Shown here: piece after piece, positions 42,322 through 50,786 of the stretch | How the letters are laid out: each line of letters begins with the position of its first letter | Position numbering within the stretch: position 1 is the first letter of the stretch | From: Bacteroidota bacterium | GTDB taxonomy: Bacteria > Bacteroidota > Bacteroidia > Chitinophagales > Chitinophagaceae | Assembly: GCA_029573235.1 (NCBI GenBank) | Contig: JAKQGX010000026.1 | Span: forward strand, 1-64,000 | DNA: 64,000 bases | Direction: 5' to 3' | Position numbers and translations under genes: made by a program | Notes under the pieces: generated by a model | Told to the model about the DNA's origin: nothing | The model's input: only the letters and a program-made list of their open reading frames with translations | The model's database searches: none

Positions 42322-44472
42322 ATGTCTGTAATACAAAGTCTGAGAACAAAGTACGCTAAGCTGGTAGGGTTCATAATAGCCATCTCATTAGTGGGTTTTC
42401 TATTGATGGATGCCGGAGATAATATCAGAAAAATATTTACCGGTGAAGAATATATTGCCAAAGTGAACGGTGAAAAAATAGATCCTCAAGAATATTCTAT
42501 CCGTGTGAATGAGCTGGAAACGCTATACGCAGCTATGGGCAATAGCAATTTGGATGACAATACCAAAGCACAAATACATTCGCAAGTGTTAAACGAAATG
42601 CTATTTGAAAAAGTAGTAGCCGGGCAAATGGATGACTTAGGGCTTACTTTAACCAAGGACGAACAAAAAGAACTAATCAGTGGATCAAATCCTCATCCGC
42701 TTGTGATGCAGTTTCCTTATTTCAAAAACCCTGAAACCGGACAGTTTGACCCACAAGCATTGATGGCATTCGAACAGAAAAAGTTGGATACCCGAAACCC
42801 ACAAGTAGCAAAGGCTTTGGAGCAATGGGATATGATGAAAAGCTATATTAAACGCCAAGCTTTACTTCAAAAATACAATGCCCTTGTGTCTGGAGGTATT
42901 GCCACACCTAAGTTTTTGTCGGATATCTTATCCAAAGAATTTGCAGAAACGGCGAGCATTCGTTTTGTAAAAGTTCCGTACACAGCTATTGGTGATAACG
43001 AAGTAAAAGTAACCGATGCCGACTTGAATGAATATATCAAAAAACATGCGGCTCAATATCGTATAGACGACCCCACCAGAAGCATGGAGTATGTTTCTTT
43101 TGATGTTGTCCCTTCAAAAGAAGATACCGCAGTAGTTTTTCAAGCCATTAGCAATCTTAAAGCAGAGTTTGCTACTACTTCAGACAATGAAAACTTTGTA
43201 AACCGCAACTCAGAAGAACAATACACTGGCGCATATGTTAGCAAAAAAACCTTCATGTCTCAATTTGCTGATTCAATATTAAACAATCCGGTTGGCTCAG
43301 TATATGGTCCGTATTTTGAAAATGGCAATTATAAATTGACCAAAATATTGGAAAGAACTACCCTTCCTGATTCTGTGAAAGTGCGCCATATTTTGGTAAA
43401 AACAAAAGACAGAGGCAATGAAGTATTAAGTGACTCTGCAGCCAAGAAACGTATTGACAGTGTGGAATTGGCGGCTAAAGCGGGTGCTGATTTCAACCAA
43501 TTGGTGACCACATACTCTGACGATGATGGCAGCAAAAAAACCGGCGGTGAGTACGAATTTACTTTGGCGCAACGCCCACAAATTTCTACAGAGTTTGGTG
43601 ATTTCATTTTCCTTGGTGCTACCGGTGGTAAAAAAGTAGTGAAAGTAGATAACGACAATTATTCCGGTTATCACTACATCGAAATCCTCAGCCAAAAAGG
43701 TACCGGACCGGTAGAAAAAGTAGCGACTATTTCCAAACCACTTTTTGCTAGCCCCGATACAGAAAATATGATTTATTCGAAAGCTACTGAGTTTGCCGGA
43801 AGAAACACAACAGCAAAGGCTTTTGACGAAACCATCAAAAAACAAAACTTAAATAAACTGGTAGCTGATAATGTAAAAGTGAACGACTTTATGATTCCGG
43901 GTATCGGTTCCTCCAGAGAGGTGATTCGTTGGATGTACAATGCTAAAAAAGACGATATCTCTCCCGTGTTTAATTTGGATGGTCGATATGTAATTGCCAA
44001 GCTTACAGCGATCCGCGACAAAGGATTGATGCAAGTGGACGAAAGCAACCGTCCGATGCTGGAAGCACAAGTGAAAGCAGAAAAGAAAGCTGCTTTAATT
44101 GCAAACAAGTACAAAGGACAATCATTGGACGCCATTGCACAAGCAACTACACAAGCGGTACAAGTGGCAGACTCCTTCAGCGCAGCGAACCCATACTTGC
44201 CTAACTTAGGTTACGAGCCCAAAGTAGTTGGTTACACGTTCTTCAGCGGACTAAAACCCAATACTACATCACCCGGTATTCGTGGTAATGATGGAGTGAT
44301 ATTTATGTCTTTAGTAAGCAGAGAAAATACAAACGCTAAAGCTGATCCGGCACAAATCCAACAGCAAATTCAAATGCAAACCATGCAATTGAAAAGCAGT
44401 GTTGGCGGTATGCTTCAGCAAATGTTGCTTCGCAATGCGGATATTAAATACAGTGCTAAAAACTTGTATTAA
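42322..44472 (+). CDS. PpiD/SurA-type peptidyl-prolyl isomerase
   Basis: Membrane-anchored periplasmic foldase, 716 residues. The N-terminus MSVIQSLRTKYAKLVGFIIAISLVGFLLMDA is a single membrane anchor, followed by a SurA-N-like chaperone region (VAKVNGEKIDPQEYSIRVNELE..). A parvulin rotamase domain lies near 375-480, with VKVRHILVKTKDRG, TYSDDDGSKKTGGEYEFT and GYHYIEIL. The C-terminal third is a second, degenerate parvulin-like region (REVIRWMYNAKKDDISPVFNLDGRYVIAKL). The ATG at 42322 was chosen because the -7 element lies upstream of it but after the alternative start. A terminator follows. Confidence 0.93.
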   Translation: MSVIQSLRTKYAKLVGFIIAISLVGFLLMDAGDNIRKIFTGEEYIAKVNGEKIDPQEYSIRVNELETLYAAMGNSNLDDNTKAQIHSQVLNEMLFEKVVAGQMDDLGLTLTKDEQKELISGSNPHPLVMQFPYFKNPETGQFDPQALMAFEQKKLDTRNPQVAKALEQWDMMKSYIKRQALLQKYNALVSGGIATPKFLSDILSKEFAETASIRFVKVPYTAIGDNEVKVTDADLNEYIKKHAAQYRIDDPTRSMEYVSFDVVPSKEDTAVVFQAISNLKAEFATTSDNENFVNRNSEEQYTGAYVSKKTFMSQFADSILNNPVGSVYGPYFENGNYKLTKILERTTLPDSVKVRHILVKTKDRGNEVLSDSAAKKRIDSVELAAKAGADFNQLVTTYSDDDGSKKTGGEYEFTLAQRPQISTEFGDFIFLGATGGKKVVKVDNDNYSGYHYIEILSQKGTGPVEKVATISKPLFASPDTENMIYSKATEFAGRNTTAKAFDETIKKQNLNKLVADNVKVNDFMIPGIGSSREVIRWMYNAKKDDISPVFNLDGRYVIAKLTAIRDKGLMQVDESNRPMLEAQVKAEKKAALIANKYKGQSLDAIAQATTQAVQVADSFSAANPYLPNLGYEPKVVGYTFFSGLKPNTTSPGIRGNDGVIFMSLVSRENTNAKADPAQIQQQIQMQTMQLKSSVGGMLQQMLLRNADIKYSAKNLY

Positions 44473-44498
44473 TACACGGTTAAAAAATGATTTTTAGC

Positions 44499-44530
44499 AA
44501 AAGCTAACCTCAGCGGTTAGCTTTTATTTT
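44499..44530 (+). terminator. Terminator after the foldase gene
   Basis: Perfect 11-bp stem AAAAGCTAACC/GGTTAGCTTTT (44499-44509 with 44515-44525), 5-nt loop, T-rich 3' side. Confidence 0.85.
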
Positions 44531-44532
44531 GG

Positions 44533-44540
44533 TAGCTTTG
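44533..44540 (+). promoter_or_regulatory. -7 element of ssrA
   Basis: TAGCTTTG, directly after the upstream terminator and 41 nt before the mature tmRNA 5' end, leaving a short 5' leader for RNase P to remove. Confidence 0.55.
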
Positions 44541-44581
44541 CAGCAATAAGTTCTTTGAATATACCCTCTATTTTCAAGACC

Positions 44582-44948
44582 GGGGCCGACTGGTTTTGAC
44601 AGCATAGGGCAGGGTAGGTAAGCATGTCGTGCCTTGTTTCGTTAGCACGTAAATCTGAACATTCAACACTTTAAATGGCAACACTTCGTATGCCATGGCT
44701 GCCTAATCAGTGATTAAGTAGTCATTAGGGCCGCTGGGCAGGCCGGTCTGTAGCCCCGCCCCGCCGCCGACTCAAACCAATACAGAATGCTGCAACCGTA
44801 GGCTGTGCCGGTTGCAAAAGACCATTCAGCTAAGCTTTATTTGGGTTTGTCTTTTTCCGGAATAAGGTCTAAAATCAATAATAGAATACACATGTAGAAA
44901 GCTTATTGGGCATATGTTTGGACGCGGGTTCGATTCCCGCCGGCTCCA
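44582..44948 (+). ncRNA. ssrA: Transfer-messenger RNA (tmRNA)
   Basis: Rescues stalled ribosomes and tags the nascent peptide. The 5' end GGGGCCG pairs with the 3' CGGCTCC (one G-U), followed by discriminator A; CCA is not encoded. The T arm is GCGGGTTCGATTCCCGC. Between lie pseudoknot-like GC-rich segments (for example 44729-44770). The tag reading frame starts with GGC at 44677: Gly-Asn-Thr-Ser-Tyr-Ala-Met-Ala-Ala, stop TAA 44704-44706, giving the peptide (A)GNTSYAMAA. The AMAA ending resembles tags of other Bacteroidota/Chlorobi. Confidence 0.97.
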
Positions 44949-44960
44949 CTATCACACCGA

Positions 44961-44992
44961 AGCAGGTTCAAATACGGAACCTGCTTTTTTTG
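44961..44992 (+). terminator. Terminator of ssrA
   Basis: Perfect 9-bp stem AGCAGGTTC/GAACCTGCT (44961-44969 with 44977-44985), 7-nt loop, then a run of T's. Confidence 0.92.
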
Positions 44993-45171
44993 TTTCAAAT
45001 GCACTTTGAGAAGTATAAATGAAGGGTGTATTTGTACCTTACAAACTATTCTATTCACCATGCATATTGATACTTCAAGATGCAGGCTCTGGTTGTGTTG
45101 TTTGTGAAGTGGCAATGCAAATAGCGATAACAAACTTAGTTCGTAGCATGAAAATAAACCTGCACTAAACC

Positions 45172-45179
45172 TATATTTG
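45172..45179 (+). promoter_or_regulatory. -7 element of galE, leaderless arrangement
   Basis: TATATTTG followed by cagc and the ATG at 45184; the same spacing as at the metH N-domain gene. The stretch 44993-45171 upstream shows nothing else. Confidence 0.5.
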
Positions 45180-45183
45180 CAGC

Positions 45184-46224
45184 ATGAAGAAGATATTGGT
45201 AACCGGCGGATGTGGTTATATTGGAGGGCATACCATCGTAGATTTAATTGACAATGGTTTTGATGTCATTTCTGTAGATGATCTTTCAAAAGGATCCTTG
45301 AGAATGCTGAATGGAGTGGAGCGCATAGTAAAACGTCCGGTGAAGAATTACAGAGTCAATCTTTGCAACCTGGAAGACACACAAGCGATCTTTATTGAAA
45401 ACCCCGATATAGTGGGTATCATTCATTTTGCTGCCTTCAAATCAGTTCCGGAGTCGGTATCGCAGCCACTCAAATATTACCGAAACAATATAGACTCGTT
45501 GGTGAATGTATTGCAATGTGCAAAAGACTATGGGGTACACCATTTTGTTTTTTCTTCTTCGTGCTCTGTATATGGCAATCCTGACAGTCTTCCGGTGGAT
45601 GAAAATGCCGTTTTGAAAGAAGCAGAATCGCCCTATGCACGTACCAAACAAATGGGCGAGGCTATATGTGCTGATTTCAGCAAGTCGCACCAACATTTTA
45701 AAACTGTATTGCTTCGCTATTTCAATCCCGTAGGGGCACACCCATCTGTGGCTATTGGAGAGTTGCAAGAAACCCCCGAAAACTTGGTACCTGTCATTAC
45801 CCAAACGGCTATTGGCAAGCGTGCATCTATGAGTGTTTTTGGTACGGATTACGATACCCGTGATGGGTCTTGCATCCGAGATTATATTCACGTAATGGAT
45901 ATTGCCAATGCGCATACAAAAGCCTTGCAATATATGTTGGAGGGCAATATCAGTCAATCCTGCGAAGTATTTAATTTAGGTACGGGAAAAGGTGTTACGG
46001 TATTAGAGCTTATTGCAGCTTTTGAAAAAGTATCGGGTCAACAACTAAACTATGTGAAGAGCGATAGAAGACCCGGAGATGTGATAGCTGTATATGCAAA
46101 TAACGATAAGGCAAAAAAGCTGCTTTCTTGGGAAACAAAGTACTCTATTGACGAAATGATGGAGACCTCTTGGCGCTGGGAGAAAGAGCTTAAAAACGAA
46201 GCCGAGCGAATACAATTGAATTAA
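45184..46224 (+). CDS. galE: UDP-glucose 4-epimerase
   Basis: Interconverts UDP-glucose and UDP-galactose for glycan synthesis. The 346-residue short-chain dehydrogenase-like protein has the NAD motif VTGGCGYIGGHTIVDLI, SVDDLSKGS, HFAAFKSVPESV, the catalytic FSSSCSVYG with Tyr-x3-Lys in SPYARTKQMGE, and RYFNPVGAHPS. The C-terminus (CEVFNLGTGKGVTVLELIAAF, RRPGDVIAVYANNDKAKKLLSW) is typical of GalE. The other Leloir genes are not here, so a role in surface polysaccharide is as likely as galactose use. Confidence 0.95.
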   Translation: MKKILVTGGCGYIGGHTIVDLIDNGFDVISVDDLSKGSLRMLNGVERIVKRPVKNYRVNLCNLEDTQAIFIENPDIVGIIHFAAFKSVPESVSQPLKYYRNNIDSLVNVLQCAKDYGVHHFVFSSSCSVYGNPDSLPVDENAVLKEAESPYARTKQMGEAICADFSKSHQHFKTVLLRYFNPVGAHPSVAIGELQETPENLVPVITQTAIGKRASMSVFGTDYDTRDGSCIRDYIHVMDIANAHTKALQYMLEGNISQSCEVFNLGTGKGVTVLELIAAFEKVSGQQLNYVKSDRRPGDVIAVYANNDKAKKLLSWETKYSIDEMMETSWRWEKELKNEAERIQLN

Positions 46225-46340
46225 TACATTCGAGCCTCCTCCTTACTTATTATACTATGGGTTAAATCAATCTTGTCCTTGCGCAATAATATGGAAGGAT
46301 GTGCCAATATGCCGACTAATGTTAATAGCTAAAGGAACAT

Positions 46341-46361
46341 GGGAGGAAGCTCTTTCCTCCA
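46341..46361. other. Short hairpin between galE and nuoN
   Basis: GGAGGAA/TTCCTCC stem with a 5-nt loop in the 157-nt convergent gap. There is no U-run on either strand, so its role as a terminator is doubtful. Confidence 0.3.
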
Positions 46362-46381
46362 CATCAAAACAATAACAGAAA

Positions 46382-47770
46382 TTAGAAATGTAGGAACAAC
46401 CCCGGGGCAATACCAATAAGAATTACCAGTCCGCAAGTAATGCCCAGCAATACTTTGTCGATAGTGTTTATCTCAGAAGTATATTCAGCATTTCCTTCTT
46501 TGAAATACATGGCAATGATAACCCTGAAATAATAGTAGGCACTAACGGCAGCCATTAACAGTCCAAAAATGACGAGCCACATAAGATTCCCTTCTTTAAT
46601 AACGCCCATCAACACCATATACTTTGCCATAAAGCCACCGGTGAGCGGTATACCGGTAAGTGATAGTAAGAAGACGGTTGTAAAAAATGCCGTAACCGGA
46701 TCTTTTTTTGCTAATCCATTAAAACCATCAAAAGTATAATCCTTCATCTTTACCAATACAGCAAACATGCCGATGGTAGCCACGCTATAGGCTATTGCAT
46801 AGATGGCAATACTTTGCCAAGCTATGACACTAAAGGATTGAATGGCGAAGAGCATAAAGCCCGCTTGTGCAATAGAGGAATATGCTAACATTCGTTTTAC
46901 ACTTTGCTGAAACACGGCCGTAATATTGCCCACAAACAAGGTTGCAGCTGTGATAATGGCGAGTAATAAAGCCCAATGTTCGCTAAGTTGTCCGAATGAT
47001 GACTGGAACAAACGGATAAATCCAATGAAGGCGCCGGCTTTTATTACCGTCATCATATAAGCAGTGAACGGTGTGGGAGCCCCGTCATATACGTCAGCCG
47101 TCCACATGTGCATGGGAGCTGCCGATACTTTAAACCCAAGCGCTACCATTATCAAAATGATTCCGGAAACTACCATCGGGTTCAAGTCACTACTGCCTAG
47201 TTGTGCGTATTCGCTAATATTAAAAGTACCTGTAGCACCATATATTAAGGTAATGCCCATCAAAAGAATACCCGTCGTGAAGGCACCCATGATGAAGTAC
47301 TTTAAGGATGCCTCGCTGCTTTTCAAGTTGCGCTTATCACTGCCGGCAAGGATGTATTGTGGTATCGAAATGATTTCTATTCCCAAAAACAACATCAACA
47401 TATTATTGTAGCTGGAGAGCAAATAAATACCTACTAATATAAAACTGATAAGAGCGAAGTATTCGGCTACATGCACCCCTACTTTTTTAATTTCTTTATT
47501 CAGAAGTAGCATGTACAGCAGAGTGCAGCCGGTCATTAACAAGTTAAACCAAACGGCAAACCCATCAAAACGGAGCATGTCATTAAAGTAGAGGCGAGGT
47601 GGCAGTGCAATACCATTATGTGAAGTTTGAGTAACCTCCCAAATGGTTATTCCGAATAGTGCCAGTACCAACACGAGTGATACCGTTACCATAGTCGATT
47701 TGTTTTTTGTGCCAATACCCACAAACATTAATAGCACTCCGATGATAGCAGCAGCAATAATAGCAGTCAT
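46382..47770 (-). CDS. nuoN: NADH-quinone oxidoreductase subunit N
   Basis: Antiporter-like proton-pumping subunit of complex I, 462 residues, about 13-14 membrane helices. The core signature spans LGIEIISIPQYILAGSDKRNLKSSEASLKYFIMGAFTTGILLMG, with GFKVSAAPMHMWTADVYDGAPTPFTAYMMTVIKAG (the key lysine and proline motif) and QQSVKRMLAYSSIAQAGFML. Length is normal. It lies on the minus strand, 138 nt downstream of nuoM, and about 21 kb from the nuoA-G operon. Confidence 0.96.
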   Translation of the reverse strand: MTAIIAAAIIGVLLMFVGIGTKNKSTMVTVSLVLVLALFGITIWEVTQTSHNGIALPPRLYFNDMLRFDGFAVWFNLLMTGCTLLYMLLLNKEIKKVGVHVAEYFALISFILVGIYLLSSYNNMLMLFLGIEIISIPQYILAGSDKRNLKSSEASLKYFIMGAFTTGILLMGITLIYGATGTFNISEYAQLGSSDLNPMVVSGIILIMVALGFKVSAAPMHMWTADVYDGAPTPFTAYMMTVIKAGAFIGFIRLFQSSFGQLSEHWALLLAIITAATLFVGNITAVFQQSVKRMLAYSSIAQAGFMLFAIQSFSVIAWQSIAIYAIAYSVATIGMFAVLVKMKDYTFDGFNGLAKKDPVTAFFTTVFLLSLTGIPLTGGFMAKYMVLMGVIKEGNLMWLVIFGLLMAAVSAYYYFRVIIAMYFKEGNAEYTSEINTIDKVLLGITCGLVILIGIAPGLFLHF

Positions 47771-47908
47771 TAATATGGTTAATTCTAAAAGTAAGTGTTC
47801 AGTTATTTATTTGAATGATCCGATAATGTAGTGGCATTGCCGGATGCATTTATTTTATTTTTTCTATTCAGTTGTTCTATTCTATTATTCCATTTTATCT
47901 GATATTTT

Positions 47909-49348
47909 TTATGGAATCATCATCATAGCCGCTGACTGTGTCAGGTCTAATAAGGGTTTGGGATACACGCCCAAAAACAACACTAAGGCAATGATAAGTG
48001 CCATGGCAATGCTTTCATTTAACGTCATATCCTTGTTATTACCTGCAACAACCACATGTCCAAACGCTGTTTTTAATACCATGTTTAATACATAGTAGGC
48101 ACCCAAAATGATGCTGAGCCCTGCTATGACAACGTAAGTAATATTATACGGCGATTGGCTTTGGAAGATACCATTGAACAACATAAATTCTCCTACAAAT
48201 CCGCTGGTGAGTGGCAGTGCAATATTAGAGAATGCCAGTATTACAAAAGCAATAGTAATATGTGGTGCTACTGTGGCCATACCCCCCAATTGGCGCATAT
48301 CACGGGTTCCATAACGGTTTTCAATCATGCTAATGATGAGCCACATGCCGGTAATATTGATGCCGTGGTTAAACATTTGAACCATTAATCCATGCATCCC
48401 TACTTGCGTATAGGCGAATGCTGCAGCACACATGAGCCCCATGTGGGCAATAGACATGTACGCCACCAGCTTTTTCAAATCGGTTTGCACGATGGCTAAT
48501 AGCGAGGCGTAAACAATTCCTATCACAGATAAAATGATGACTGTATCGCTCCAAAAAGTAGCAGCATCCGGTAGCACTGGTAAGAGCCAACGAACGACAC
48601 CAAAAATCCCCATCTTAACCATCAATGCACTAAGGATAATAGTAACCGGCGTAGAAGATTGCTCGTAGGTATCTGGTTGCCAAGTATGAAAGGGGAATAC
48701 CGGCATCTTTACAGCAAAAGCCAGAAAGATGAGCCAGAATACCCATTGCTGTTCTATAGGTGAAAGCATAGAGCCTGCTAGTACGATGTTACTCCAAGCA
48801 TAAGGATTGGCAGCAGGAGATTTTGAAGCCAACAGAATTATTGCCGATAACATCATTAAGCTGCCCACAAAGGTGTACACAAAGAATTTGAAGGTAACCT
48901 TGATGCGCTTCTCCCCACCCCATTGTGAACAAAGAAAATAGACCGGTATTAAGGCAAGTTCCCAAAAAAAGTAAAACAATAATGCGTCATTAGCCAAGAA
49001 AACGCCGGTAATACCTGCTTGTGACAGCAACATAAGCCCATAATAAGCAGATGTTTTTTCTACAGGTTTATTCCAATTGCTAATCACAATCACAACCATC
49101 ACAAGGGCTACCAATAACGACAACATCAAGCTCATGCCATCACCCATCACATTCAGCTCGGCACCCAACACCGGCAACCACTGCATCGAAAAATAAATAG
49201 CATCAGCCGTAGTAGCCGTTACATAACCGGTAACCGCCAGTGTTGCGATGGTGCTGATAAGTGCTAAGGATTTCACCGCATCACCTTTGAAAATAAAACT
49301 AAGGCAGCCGGCTAAAAAAGGTATGAGGATGAATAATAGTAATATCAT
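47909..49348 (-). CDS. nuoM: NADH-quinone oxidoreductase subunit M
   Basis: Antiporter-like proton-pumping subunit of complex I, 479 residues, about 14 membrane helices. Signatures: FYFFWELALIPVYFLCSQWGGEKRIKVTFKFFVYTFVGSLMML with the conserved Glu and Lys, AFAVKMPVFPFHTWQPDTYEQSSTPVTIILSALMVKMG, and QTDLKKLVAYMSIAHMGLM. The ATG at 49348 (MILLLFILIPFLAGCL) begins the first helix; the in-frame start 20 codons upstream would put an extra hydrophobic stretch in front. nuoL, its usual upstream neighbour, is absent. Confidence 0.96.
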   Translation of the reverse strand: MILLLFILIPFLAGCLSFIFKGDAVKSLALISTIATLAVTGYVTATTADAIYFSMQWLPVLGAELNVMGDGMSLMLSLLVALVMVVIVISNWNKPVEKTSAYYGLMLLSQAGITGVFLANDALLFYFFWELALIPVYFLCSQWGGEKRIKVTFKFFVYTFVGSLMMLSAIILLASKSPAANPYAWSNIVLAGSMLSPIEQQWVFWLIFLAFAVKMPVFPFHTWQPDTYEQSSTPVTIILSALMVKMGIFGVVRWLLPVLPDAATFWSDTVIILSVIGIVYASLLAIVQTDLKKLVAYMSIAHMGLMCAAAFAYTQVGMHGLMVQMFNHGINITGMWLIISMIENRYGTRDMRQLGGMATVAPHITIAFVILAFSNIALPLTSGFVGEFMLFNGIFQSQSPYNITYVVIAGLSIILGAYYVLNMVLKTAFGHVVVAGNNKDMTLNESIAMALIIALVLFLGVYPKPLLDLTQSAAMMMIP

Positions 49349-49710
49349 AATAGTTGCGCAAAAGTAAGGACAAGAAATAAGAAAAGGAAACCTCAAATTG
49401 GTTTTCAAGAGAACCTATTTTGAATCCTAATTATTTACAAACCAGCAATCGAAAATTCACCAAGATTAAAAAATGAGTATTTCTACGCAATTTTTGTCCA
49501 AAACCGCTTTATACCTTGCAGTTAATATCGTAGCCCCTGTACAACTCTACGTCAATTAAACGAATCCTATCATCAACGCCTATAAAGCGACTTCAAAAAA
49601 GGGGTCGCTTTTATTATTGCGAATGAGTTGTTAAGCAGCCGCTACATCGCTTCCCTTGTTCTTGTGTGATATTATTTTTGACTGCTTTATGTTTTTTAAA
49701 CTAATAAATA
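49349..49710. other. Intergenic region upstream of nuoM and the PAS protein
   Basis: Divergent gap of 362 nt. It holds a hairpin with U-run (49584-49613), possibly ending a short RNA on the plus strand, and TATTTTTG at 49672-49679, a -7 element for the PAS-protein gene. No nuoL remnant is visible. Confidence 0.45.
49584..49613 (+). terminator. Orphan intrinsic terminator
   Basis: Stem AAAGCGAC/GTCGCTTT (49584-49591 with 49604-49611), 12-nt loop, T-rich 3' side. No coding gene on the plus strand ends just before it. Confidence 0.6.
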
Positions 49711-50739
49711 ATGTTGAGCAAGATTCAGAGTAGCATAATAGAAGATGTGGTTGGGTCAAATTTGTGGCTATTCATTAGCAGTAATCATTTAGAACAGACT
49801 GCCTATATTATTGCTAATGTACTAGCTGTTTTGTCCTACATTCTTATAGCTATTATCATTTTTTACACTAAATGCCGCACTCACCAAGACCATTATATCA
49901 GTCTTTGTAAAGTCTTGATGATGTTTTGTGCATTGGGTGTTTTTACCTGCTTTTTAGATTTACTCTATATCCCAACCCGATACCCGTTATACCTCGCCGG
50001 ATTACGTTTGTTATTAGCTGCTATTTGCTGGGTGTCTTTATGGTACCTGTTAAAAGAGGTTCCGGTACTTTTTTCTTTGCGTTCGCAACGAGAAATGGAG
50101 GAAGAGATACAAGCAAAAATAAATGCTGAGGCTGCACTGAAAGTGAACAATGAGAGACTGCTAGATGCCGAAAAGGTAGCAAAATTAGGATACGGATTTT
50201 GGGATGTAGTTAGGGATAGAATTGAGTTATCTGACAATGCTCTACGTATATTAGGAATGCCACCGGGGTCAATACTAACACTGAAATTGTTGATGGAGCA
50301 AATTCATCCGGCAGATACAAAGTATGTATTGGAAAACTTTCGAAAAAACACAGATCGAGAAGAGCAACAGCAACTATATTTTCGAATTGTAACCCCTTCG
50401 ATGGAGGTAAAACACTTATTGCTAAAAGGAGAAAACCTCATCAATGAAGCAAACAAAACGGTAATGATGAGGATTGTAATACAAGACGTATCGGAAATAA
50501 GACGGTACATGAGGCGGGTAGAATTGCAAAACAAAAAACTAAAAAAGATTGCCTGGATTCAATCGCATAGAATGCGAAGCCCCATTGCCACTATTATGGG
50601 TATGGCATCGCTTATCAATGAAGATGACCCGAGCGACCCGATAAACAAAGAAGTGCTCAGCAATATAAAAGCAGAAAGTCGCCGCCTTGATGACCTCATA
50701 CTAGAGGTAGAGCACATCACCCGTCAAAAGCTATCGTAA
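49711..50739 (+). CDS. Membrane PAS protein ending after a DHp-like helix pair
   Basis: A 342-residue putative sensor. Three membrane helices (about 30-53, 65-87, 91-113) are followed by a coiled-coil linker (REMEEEIQAKINAEAALKVNNERLLDAEKVAKLG), a PAS-like domain (about 155-260; FWDVVRDRIELSDNALRILGMPP, IQDVSE) and a histidine-kinase DHp-like segment IAWIQSHRMRSPIATIMGMASLI with His286 in the position of the phospho-acceptor. The protein ends 55 residues later; no HATPase domain follows in any frame. It may be phosphorylated by, or dimerise with, another kinase. No response regulator is adjacent. Confidence 0.75.
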   Translation: MLSKIQSSIIEDVVGSNLWLFISSNHLEQTAYIIANVLAVLSYILIAIIIFYTKCRTHQDHYISLCKVLMMFCALGVFTCFLDLLYIPTRYPLYLAGLRLLLAAICWVSLWYLLKEVPVLFSLRSQREMEEEIQAKINAEAALKVNNERLLDAEKVAKLGYGFWDVVRDRIELSDNALRILGMPPGSILTLKLLMEQIHPADTKYVLENFRKNTDREEQQQLYFRIVTPSMEVKHLLLKGENLINEANKTVMMRIVIQDVSEIRRYMRRVELQNKKLKKIAWIQSHRMRSPIATIMGMASLINEDDPSDPINKEVLSNIKAESRRLDDLILEVEHITRQKLS

Positions 50740-50786
50740 CCGTTTTTGTGTTACTTTTCCATCCATTTTTGATTTATTAACTGTTT

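Noticed and set aside
44903-45133. 76-codon open frame on the minus strand
   Set aside because: Overlaps the tmRNA 3' end and its terminator; the apparent protein is an artefact of the RNA gene.
45442-45957. 171-codon open frame on the minus strand
   Set aside because: Antisense to galE, whose motifs are complete.
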